From the NCBI RefSeq assembly GCF_900659635.1, contig NZ_CAACVB010000001.1, positions 1 through 64,000 on the forward strand: 64,000 nucleotides of DNA. Direction: 5' to 3'. This DNA comes from Actinomadura roseirufa. Its GTDB lineage: Bacteria > Actinomycetota > Actinomycetes > Streptosporangiales > Streptosporangiaceae. Made by a program: the position numbers and the translations under genes. Within the stretch, counting starts at the first letter, position 1. Every line of letters starts with the position of its first letter. This document shows positions 37,303 to 45,522 of this stretch, piece by piece. The notes beneath the pieces were generated by a model. The model saw only the letters and a program-made list of their open reading frames with translations. It did no database searches and was not told where the DNA came from.

Positions 37303-38043
37303 CTATCTGATTCCTTGACGCGGCCGACCGTGCTTGAGACGCGACCGACGTCTGGAATCGACGGAACGAACGGGAGCGACAAGGCCCAGGTGGAACGCGA
37401 CGAGCGCGACCTCCACCCTGTTGCGCACCCCGAGCTTGCTGATGATCTTGGATACGGACGCCTTGACGGTGCTCTCCGAGACGGCGAGCAACTGCGCGAT
37501 CTCCCGGTTGAACAATCCCTTGGCGATACCCTTGAAGACCTGGAGTTCCCGGTCGTTGAGCCTGCTCAGCTCCTTGGGCAGGTTCCCGGGGTCATAGCCG
37601 GGCACGAGGATGAACCTGCTGAACACCCGGCTGGTGATCTGCTCGGAGAGAAACGCCTCGCCGGAGGCCACCGATCGCAACGCCGTCGACCACGACCACA
37701 CCGGGGAGTTCTTGAGGATGTAGCCGCGTGCTCCCGCGCGTACCGCCTGCAGAAGCAACTCGTCGCTGTGCGCATCGGCCATGACGACAACCCCGGCCGG
37801 CGAGGCCGGCGACCGTTCGAGGAGTCTTCGGCAGAGATCCACGCCACCGATCGGCGGCAACGTGGAATCCACCATCACCACGTGGGGCCGCTGACCGCCT
37901 ATGACGTCAAGTGCCTCCGGAGCGTTTTCGGCCTCGCCGACGATCTCCACTTCCTGCTCACCGCCGAGCATTGCCCTGATTCCCGCGCGAGCGAGTTCCT
38001 GCTCATCAGCGATGACCACTCTGATGGCGCGCTGTTCAGTCAT
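37303..38043 (-). CDS. LuxR/NarL-family response regulator
   Basis: 246-aa regulator. The receiver domain has the acidic pair in VVIADEQELARAGIRAML, the phospho-acceptor Asp in VVMVDSTLPPIGG (about 57) and a Lys in YILKNSPVW. The C-terminal HTH is the LuxR type: LSRLNDRELQVFKGIAKGL and NREIAQLLAVSESTVKASVSKI. No sensor kinase is encoded nearby, so it is an orphan or paired elsewhere. It precedes the C-domain gene by 10 bases and is a probable pathway-specific regulator. The ATG at 38043 has a poor ribosome site. Confidence 0.9.
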   Translation of the reverse strand: MTEQRAIRVVIADEQELARAGIRAMLGGEQEVEIVGEAENAPEALDVIGGQRPHVVMVDSTLPPIGGVDLCRRLLERSPASPAGVVVMADAHSDELLLQAVRAGARGYILKNSPVWSWSTALRSVASGEAFLSEQITSRVFSRFILVPGYDPGNLPKELSRLNDRELQVFKGIAKGLFNREIAQLLAVSESTVKASVSKIISKLGVRNRVEVALVAFHLGLVAPVRSVDSRRRSRLKHGRPRQGIR

Positions 38044-38658
38044 GCCGTGCTGGTCGGTTGAAGCTCGGTCGACACACCCGACCGTTCTCTGAAACAACTG
38101 CCACCGAACCAACGACCGGCGCTCGGCTTGTCGCAACCACACCCGACAGAAATCACAGAAACTCCCCACTCTTCAGTCACTTCAACGACAGCGACATAAT
38201 CCGAATCATCCTGTCTCTCACACATACTCACCCTCCAATACACCAAGCCACATGCCCTCAAACTTACATTTGTTCGATACCGTTGGTAGTGACGATTCTT
38301 CTCGTCTCGCCCGTAATAACCAAACGCGATGGCCCGCTCCAATTTTCGATATCGTCACTGCAGCCTCGCAGGCGATAAGGGCGCATCATCCGAGGTATAG
38401 GCGCCGGGCCTGCCACGCGCCACGACCCGGGGCCGCCTGCAGTCGAAGCGTAACCTCGCCGTTTCCGCTGCTGCTCAAACAATGCCGGCAGCGCCCTCGC
38501 CGCAAGATCGAGGTTCAGCGAACCGAACGCCACGACTCAAAGGACGCGACCGATACAACGGTCGCCTCGCCGAGCCCTTCGAGCAAAGCGGAAGTCGAAT
38601 CCGCATCAGCCGCCCCCGGCAAGCTGGCGCCAAATGTCGCTTCTGGCGTCGAAAGGCA
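38044..38658. other. Intergenic region upstream of the response regulator
   Basis: 615 bp, with a comparatively AT-rich part at 38150-38360 that probably contains the leftward promoter of the regulator/C-domain operon. Open frames on both strands lack coding signs. Nothing else recognised. Confidence 0.4.
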
Positions 38659-39555
38659 CTAGGGATGACGCGCGGCGCTAAGCCAGGTTGATGACACCGA
38701 GAGTTCCGTCTCCGGGCGCCATCCGTCGCGTGTCGCCCGTCGCCGGTACTGCGTTGGCGAGCACCCCACATGCTTACGGAAAACCCTGGCGAAATTCTCC
38801 GGACTGGGAAAGCCGCAGCGTCTGCCGACCTGCGATATGGGCTCGGCGCCCACCGCGAGATGCTGACGTGCCGTATCGATACGGAGTTCGGTCAGGTACT
38901 GCAACGGAGTTTTCCCCGTGGAGGCGGCGAACCGTCGAATGAAGTGGTAGCGGCTGAGCGCGGCCTCCTTGGCAAGCTGATCGAGGGTGACTCCGGAGGC
39001 CAAGTGCTCGTGCATGTACACGATCACTGCGCGCAGCTGTTTCGGGCTCAAGCACCCACTGCGTGTGGACATGACACGTTGCGGCAGGAGCAGGTACGCA
39101 GCCAGATAGCGCGCCGCACTCGTCGCATAGTGATCATCTATGCCGGTGTCTTGGGCGCTGAGGAAGACGGACGCCATTGATGCGATATGAGGATCGAACA
39201 AACGTAGCGTGTGCAGTGTGGACAGATCTTGAGCAACAATATCGGATCGTGCAACCATCTCGGACCGGAGAAGCTCCGCGGGTATTCGCATGCAGGCGAT
39301 TTCAAAGGGTTGATGCGACGGCCGGACCGGACTGAGGCGTATCAGATTATTAGGTGCAATTCGACAAATGTCACCCGGCGCAAATGTAATACATCGCTTT
39401 CCAGATGAATCCTGGCCCTCAATCCGACACGATCCTCGCAAAAGGGTAAAAATAGTGAACCAATCATCTGGCAGGTGATAGAGCAGAGTGTCGCTGCTGA
39501 CCTGCTTGTCCACCATCAGTGCTCGCCGGGTCAAATCCTGGTTCTGCACGACCAT
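38659..39555 (-). CDS. AraC-family transcriptional regulator
   Basis: 298 aa. The N-terminal cupin-like sensing half includes HLPDDWFTIFTLLRGSCRIEG and FAPGDICRIAPNN. The C-terminal pair of HTH motifs is complete: LDQLAKEAALSRYHFIRRF and GAEPISQVGRRCGFPSPENFARVFRKHVGCSPTQYRR. This resembles AraC-type regulators with an AraC_binding_2-like N-domain. The ATG at 39555 has GAGGAGG 8 bases upstream and was preferred over an earlier start. It marks the right edge of the biosynthetic region; whether it controls it is unknown. Confidence 0.9.
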   Translation of the reverse strand: MVVQNQDLTRRALMVDKQVSSDTLLYHLPDDWFTIFTLLRGSCRIEGQDSSGKRCITFAPGDICRIAPNNLIRLSPVRPSHQPFEIACMRIPAELLRSEMVARSDIVAQDLSTLHTLRLFDPHIASMASVFLSAQDTGIDDHYATSAARYLAAYLLLPQRVMSTRSGCLSPKQLRAVIVYMHEHLASGVTLDQLAKEAALSRYHFIRRFAASTGKTPLQYLTELRIDTARQHLAVGAEPISQVGRRCGFPSPENFARVFRKHVGCSPTQYRRRATRDGWRPETELSVSSTWLSAARHP

Positions 39556-40866
39556 AGAATGCCTCCTCACGTCCCATCCGCACCTCGCCCTGGGCGGCGA
39601 TGCCCGTGCCGTCCCCCGGGGTCGGAACCGCCGTTGCGTCGTCTTCATGTCGCCGGTGGGCCTCGCGGACCGCCAAGATGCGGGTCTCGGCCCAGACCTT
39701 CATCGCGGAGAAGGCGGCACTGGCTCCAGCCGACGTGGCCGGTGAGCTCGCATTCGACCCACACCGGTGCCGCCGGCGTGACCTCACGAGCGACGAGGCC
39801 GTCACGGTCCAAGGAGCACAGGGGCCGAGGCACCACCATCTGCCTCACACCGGAGATCTCGCGGCACAGACCCCCGTGCCCCACGACGTGGCACCGACCG
39901 GGGACACAGAGAGCGAGAATGACCCCTTCGTCGCTCAGCGCATGAGAAGCCGGCTGGCCGGGCAACTCCTGTCTCGACATGCTTTCTGTGCCTCTGCCTT
40001 CGTCGCGGCCGAAGGAAGGACGGTCAGGTGCATGACGCTCGACTCGAAGTTACGAGCCGGCCGGCCACCGGGACGATCCCGCTAAGGTGTCCGGGGAGAA
40101 AAAACAAGCCCTGCTCTCCCCCACATTATACGAGACTCTCTCCTGGGGCGATTGCCGATTCATCACCCGACCAGCCGCCCTACAAACAGAATAGCACTAT
40201 AAATGTGCACTTTTGGGCATCTTTTATTTGCACTTTCGGGCATAATAGGTCTAGAAGTGGGTCCTACCTGCCCAGATCTCAGCCCAGGGGCTATTTTTGG
40301 GACTCTGCGACCAGGCGCAGATCGCGCGACGGCGGCGCCCGCGCATCGGCCGAATCGCCCGGTCGGCCTGCGACTATGGGCATAACACCGTGCGAAAGAA
40401 TCATCAATCGACACGCCACTCATAGGCACACCAAGATCCCTAATCGATCCGCTTCTGCAGGCTAGAAAATGCAAGGAGCGCGAGTGAGTGTGGCTCAGTT
40501 ACCACGGAATGAGGAGAGGGCGTGCCCGAGGCGCGCCCACGCATGCCCCGGCAGCGCTAACGGCGCTGTGTTGAGAACATAGTTCTGCGCTCGCGGAAGA
40601 TGGTCCTGGGTCGCCCCAGGCAGTCCAGGTGAAGTGGGTACTGTTCGGCATCTGGGCGGCGACGCCGTCAATCCACCGACCGCGTCACCACCGGGATTGT
40701 CCAGCGCATCCAACGCCGTCTCACAGTGAACGTTTTCCAGCAGCATCCGTGGTGCGGGCGATCACAGCATGATCGCGGACGGTGTGGCGGCCCTGAAACG
40801 TGAAGAAGCCCTGGTAGGACGGGTGATCTCTCACAACCCACCGCCCCCACCAGAGGCTTCACATGC
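39556..40866. other. Intergenic accessory DNA with a short direct repeat
   Basis: 1.3 kb without a convincing gene. Part of it (39645-39980, minus strand) has coding-like composition but no recognisable family. 40085-40260 is distinctly AT-rich and holds two 15-bp direct repeats (separate entry). The right end adjoins an IS5-type element. Confidence 0.4.
40206..40243. repeat. Pair of 15-bp direct repeats, 23 bp apart
   Basis: TGCACTTTTGGGCAT (40206-40220) and TGCACTTTCGGGCAT (40229-40243) differ at one base and start 23 bp apart, about two helical turns, in AT-rich DNA. CATAATAGG, resembling a -10 box, overlaps the second copy. This looks like a regulator-binding site with no identifiable gene behind it. 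Confidence 0.45.
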
Positions 40867-41632
40867 TTTTCTATCGTTCTTCGCTGCCGTTGTCGCGTCA
40901 GACCCTGCAGTACGTCACCGGAGTCGTCAGCTGACACCGCAAGCAGACCGGCAGCAAGGGCCGAGCCCTGACAGCGGGCATGCAGGCGCTGATGACCTTG
41001 GCGTACTTGAAGAAGGGCGAGACGTTCGCACAGCTCGGCGCCGGTTTCGGGTCGGAACCAGCACCGCCTGGCGCTACGTCGAGGAGACGGTGACGCTGCT
41101 GTCGGCCCGATCCCCCAAGCTCACCCGGGCGCTGGCGAAGGCCAAGAAGGACGGCCTGCTCTACCTGGTCCTGGACGGCACGCTGATCGCGATCGACCGG
41201 GTGCGGGCCGACCGGCCCTTCTACTCGGGCAAGCACAAGAAGCACGGCATGAATCTGCAGGTCATCGCCTCCCCGGACGGGACCATCGTGTGGGTGTCGG
41301 GACCACTGCCCGGCTCCGTCCACGACCTGAAGGCCGCCCGGATCTGGGGCCTGGTCCGTGCGCTGGCCGCCTCCGGGATACTCGTACTGGCCGACAAGGG
41401 CTACGACGGTGCCGGACCGCACATCAAGACCCCCTACAAGGGCAAGGACAAGCCCGCGTCCCGCAAAGACGCCAACCGCTCCCACGCCCGGCTCCGCGGG
41501 CCCAGCGAACGAGCCAACGCCCAGCTGAAAAGCTCGAAGATCCTGGCCAAGCTACGTTGTTGCCCGTACCGGGCCGGTCACCTGGCCAAGGCCATCCACG
41601 TCCTCCAGAACCGTGAGTGCAACGGATACTGA
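40867..41632 (+). pseudogene. IS5-type (DDE_Tnp_4) transposase, disrupted
   Basis: Transposase with a HARBI1-like DDE domain. The reading frame opens at 40867 (MLFYRSSLPLSRQTLQYVTG), meets an in-frame TGA near 40931, resumes (GMQALMTLAYLKKGETFAQL) and shifts frame near 41050. It then continues intact to 41632 with the catalytic region: YLVLDGTLIAIDR (first Asp), GILVLADKGYDGAG (second Asp) and ARLRGPSERANAQLK (Glu). Stop plus frameshift make it inactive. Confidence 0.85.
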
Positions 41633-41889
41633 AAAAGGCTCACTGTGTTTCAGCCGGCGTCGGTGTGGGCTCGGTAGCACTGGTGACGGTCCCCTCCCCC
41701 ACAAAGGTGCTGAGAATCGTCCCAACCGTGGCAATCGGCAAGACGGTGAAGCGGCAGCGACGGTCACAAAACCTTCGCCAGGCCGGGTCTCGTGGAGGTA
41801 CTCGTGCGCAGGCTTTGAGATTCGCCCATGGGATGGGTAGCATAATTAAGCTGTCGGCAGCAACTCCCTGGTGAGTTCGGGGTGAGCGT

Positions 41890-42505
41890 GCTCACCACAC
41901 ACCGCAGGTTCGTCGCCTGAACCAAGGCCAGTTGTGGCCCAGGCTGCACCGGGCGGTGCTTGACGAGCTCTGCATGCGCGGGCAGATCGACTGGACGTAG
42001 GCGATCTGGACGCCACCGCAGTCAGCGAGCGAGAGAGAGCACTCCGACCGGCCCCCAATCCGGTCGATCGCACCAAGAGGGCAGCAAACTCCACGTGCTG
42101 AGCGATACTGCCGGGCTGCCGCTGGTGGTCGCGGTGTCGGCGGCCAACGTCCACGACAGCCAGGCCCTTAAGCCACTGCTGATGGCGTTGCCGGCGATCC
42201 GATCGCGCCGTGGGCCACGCCGTCGGCGCCCGGTGAAGATGCGCGCCGACAAGGCGTACCACTCCGCCGAGCATCGAACCTGGCTGAGGCGACGCGGAAT
42301 CGTGCCGCGCATTGCCCGGCTCGGCATCGAGTCCGGCGAGCGCCTCGGCCGACACCGCTGGGTGATCGAACGGACGCTGGCCTGGCTGTTCGGCTACCGG
42401 CGCCTGACCATCCGCTACGAACACCACGGCCATCTGTTCAATGCCTTCCTCGTCCTGGCCGCCGCCATCACCTGCTACAAGAAGCTCGCCAAACAGACCA
42501 CATGA
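41890..42505 (+). pseudogene. IS5-family (DDE_Tnp_1) transposase, truncated and disrupted
   Basis: The C-terminal half is intact from about 42060 to 42505: SKLHVLSDTAGLPLVVAVSA, NVHDSQAL, MRADKAYHSAEHR and the terminal RWVIERTLAWLFGYRRL with YEHHGHLFNAFL, all IS5-group hallmarks. Before it, fragments (LWPRLHRAVLDELCMRGQID then a TAG near 41998, then a frame change) show the decayed middle part; the N-terminal domain is absent. A different element from its left neighbour. Confidence 0.85.
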
Positions 42506-42740
42506 GACATTCTCTTAACCGCGCGGGCCACTCTTGCACCACGATTCGACCTGAACGTCTTCCTGCGACGGGCATTCCGTTCCCCTCGTCGCTGAATCCT
42601 TGAAGGAGAATCTGCGCCGTCGTAAGTGACATCAGGTTGCTACTCGCCGTTCAAGTACCTCCCCGGCGTACGCACCACACAACTACCGGAGCACAGCCGT
42701 TGCTACGGCTACAGCTGGACACTCCACCGGGCATACACGA

Positions 42741-45404
42741 TCAGACAGCCTCCCCTGGCTCGGGCGGTTTCGCGGAGGTCTGGGAGAACAGACGCTTGCG
42801 CTCGGCAGCGATCACCTCACGGGTGAGCTCGGCCTCAGAGACATCAAAGGCCTCGGGCGCGCTGTCCGCGGTCTCGCTGACGCGCGCGAAATCCTCGAAC
42901 AGCTCCCGCTTGCGGGCCAAAATCTCCGTGACCCGTAGGTCGACTCCCTCCTCGGAGAGGAGCCGGTGGACCTGTACGGATTCGAGTTGTCCCATGCGGT
43001 GGGCACGCGCGACGGCTTGCCATTCGGTGGTCGGTTTGAGTTGAGGCTCGCAGATGACGACCACCGAGGCCGCCTGGATGTTCAGGCCTACGCCGCCGGC
43101 CACGATCTGGGCAACCAGCACGGCACCGTGGCCGGCCGCGGAGAACTGGTCGACCATCGCCTGCCTCGCCGTGGCGGGCACCGAACCCGTGAGGGGGCCG
43201 AAAACATTACGGGGCAAGGCTCGGGCCGCTTGTTCGAGCACCTCACGGAAGTGTGAGAAAACGATCACTCGGCGTCCATTATCCTCTGCTTCCCGAACGA
43301 TCTCGACGAGTCGCTGGACCTTCTCGGATTTCGAACCCTGAAGCATCGCAGCCTGTCTCATCGCCATGAAGTTTCCGGCCGCCACAGCGCTCCGATACGC
43401 CAGGAAGTCCTCGCGGGACAGTGGAAGCCACTCCTCTACCTCGACGAGTTCTGGCAGTTCCGTCAGCACGTCCTCCTGGTTGCGCCGCAAGTACGCGGGC
43501 GCCACCTGTCGGCGGAAGCGTCCAGGTGCGAACTCGTCGGCGTCCACGAGCAGGTCCGGGCGCAGATAGCTCACGAGGTTGCGGAACTCATCGATGCGAT
43601 TCTCCAATGGGGTACCGGTGAGCAGAATTGTCCTGTCCGCGGCGTCCAGAACCCGCCTCGTCCGGCGGGTCCGAAGTGCGGTCGGATTCTTGATGTAGTG
43701 GGCCTCGTCCACAACGACGCAGCCCAGGTCGTCCACCGCGTGTATCTGGTCCTCGAACCAGCCGAGTGTCTCGAAGGTTGTGACGGCCACTCCGCCGTTG
43801 CGGCTCCAGTTGCGTGCCGCGGCCTCGCGTCCCGGCCCGTGCACACGGTGAGGGCGGAGGGACGACTTGGAGGAGATCTCGCGGATCCAGTTGGTCACCA
43901 CGGCCGCGGGGCAGACCACCACCGAGTGGTGGTTGCCGTTGGCGCGCAGGTGCGCGAGGACGGCCAAAGCCTCGACGGTCTTACCCAGCCCCATCTCGTC
44001 GCCGATGATCACCTTGCGCTGCACAAGCGCGAAACGTGCCCCGAAGCTTTGGTAACCGCGCAACGATGCCGACAGGTATTCGGTATCGAGCTGGAGCCGC
44101 CGGACCGCTTCGACGATGTCATCAGGGAGATCTCCGTGGGTCTTCTGTTCGTCTTCCGTCAGGAAACCCAACTCGGAGAGCATGGCGAAGTAGTCGGCGG
44201 GCCGGCTGAGGAAGTCCTCCCAAGGGTCGCCGGAAGCTTCCCTCCGGCTCATGCCGCCGATGACCTGGGCACGGCGGCGGACCGCGTCGACCGTTTCCCT
44301 GAACTCCGAGAGCGGCGCGGCTCTGCCGAACAGGATGAGGTGGCTCACGTCCCGGTGGAGGACATGCGCGAGCGGCGTCAGCGCTCGGGCGAGCGTCAAG
44401 TCGGTCGTGGCGTCCTTCGTCTTGCGCACGGCATCCCATTCCCCGAGGCATCGGAGCAATGCGGTGCTTTCGGCGGTGCGCTTCTTAACATCGATGCGGA
44501 CCGGCATCTCATCGTAGGTCATCTGCCGCAGCGTCTGCGCAGCGCCACGCATCCGAGTGGCCGTCGTCTCGCCGATTCCGGGCAGGTGTTTGAGCCGGGC
44601 CCCGTGGTCGAGGACGGCCTGAACGGTGGCAATGCCCGCCTCGGCCAGGGGACCGATGCGGAGCCGGTCGCGGGTGGCATCCTTAAGCCGCTCTACAGGC
44701 ATTTCCACAAGCATCCGCCGGACCTCGCGATCCCGCACGGCCTGACCGGCGGACAGGGCGGCAGCACGGTAACTGGCCTCGTCCTGGAGCGCCTTCTCTA
44801 TCATCCTGATCGAAGCCGGGAGATCAGCGACCACCGCACTGGAGATGACATCCGGCGCTTGTCCCAGATCGGCGACTCGCATCCGGAAGCCGACCCACTC
44901 GCTGAGTGAATCGGCGACGTCGACCTCGAACGTCCTGTTGTCGTGCTTGTTCAGGCGATGCAGAAGTCGTGGGACACCGGAGGAAACCCCCCACTCACGG
45001 AAATCGAGAAGGGCCCTCGCGGCGGCCTGTCCGGCATCGCGCCTTGCTCGGCCGCTGAAGAACCGCCGAGCACCGATCGCCGGCTTGGCGTCGTGCAGCG
45101 ACGTGGCGACCTGCGTGGTCAGATGCCTCAGCGTGTGATCCTCGCCGGCAGCGAGCGAGGGTAGGTGCGCATGCCTCGCGACCCGTCCCAGCAGTCGGCC
45201 ATCTCCGGGGCGCAGCGGTATCGCGCCCCAGTCGACCGGCCCGTCCCGTCGGAGAGCGACGACGGCACGGCTTAGGGACTCGACGGCCTCGTCGGCCGCC
45301 CTGGCGACCTCATCGCGATGTGCCAGCACGGAATGGGCCTGGTCGACCCAGCCGGCGACCTCGTCGATGATGCCGCGTAGCTGCTGTCTTTCGTATCGTT
45401 CCAT
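42741..45404 (-). CDS. SNF2-family DNA helicase/ATPase with a helix-hairpin-helix
   Basis: 887-aa protein from the ATG at 45404. The N-terminal ~430 residues are helical with an HhH-like LKHLPGIGETTATRMRG near residue 270 and no known enzymatic domain. The SNF2 core begins near 455: LRGYQSFGARFALVQ, Walker A GDEMGLGKTVEAL, motif Ia VVVCPAAVVTNW, motif II VVVDEAHYIKNP, motif III LLTGTPLENR, then the C-terminal RecA lobe with VIVFSHFREVLEQ, AGGVGLNIQAASVVV and the arginine fingers in QAVARAHRMGQ. The next gene, divergent across 118 bp, is another SNF2 enzyme. Such paired translocases on IS-flanked DNA are typical of defence loci, but no nuclease or methyltransferase is present here. A TTG at 45434 is an alternative start. 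Confidence 0.88.
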   Translation of the reverse strand: MERYERQQLRGIIDEVAGWVDQAHSVLAHRDEVARAADEAVESLSRAVVALRRDGPVDWGAIPLRPGDGRLLGRVARHAHLPSLAAGEDHTLRHLTTQVATSLHDAKPAIGARRFFSGRARRDAGQAAARALLDFREWGVSSGVPRLLHRLNKHDNRTFEVDVADSLSEWVGFRMRVADLGQAPDVISSAVVADLPASIRMIEKALQDEASYRAAALSAGQAVRDREVRRMLVEMPVERLKDATRDRLRIGPLAEAGIATVQAVLDHGARLKHLPGIGETTATRMRGAAQTLRQMTYDEMPVRIDVKKRTAESTALLRCLGEWDAVRKTKDATTDLTLARALTPLAHVLHRDVSHLILFGRAAPLSEFRETVDAVRRRAQVIGGMSRREASGDPWEDFLSRPADYFAMLSELGFLTEDEQKTHGDLPDDIVEAVRRLQLDTEYLSASLRGYQSFGARFALVQRKVIIGDEMGLGKTVEALAVLAHLRANGNHHSVVVCPAAVVTNWIREISSKSSLRPHRVHGPGREAAARNWSRNGGVAVTTFETLGWFEDQIHAVDDLGCVVVDEAHYIKNPTALRTRRTRRVLDAADRTILLTGTPLENRIDEFRNLVSYLRPDLLVDADEFAPGRFRRQVAPAYLRRNQEDVLTELPELVEVEEWLPLSREDFLAYRSAVAAGNFMAMRQAAMLQGSKSEKVQRLVEIVREAEDNGRRVIVFSHFREVLEQAARALPRNVFGPLTGSVPATARQAMVDQFSAAGHGAVLVAQIVAGGVGLNIQAASVVVICEPQLKPTTEWQAVARAHRMGQLESVQVHRLLSEEGVDLRVTEILARKRELFEDFARVSETADSAPEAFDVSEAELTREVIAAERKRLFSQTSAKPPEPGEAV

Positions 45405-45522
45405 GGGCCTGACGGTCGGTTGGGGTTGCTGCAAAGATTAACCTCGAGCACCGACACTGGGGTCGAGAATCGACATACCAGGTTGCCGACAAGCGGTGGT
45501 GCTGGGGACTGGGAGGTCGTTG

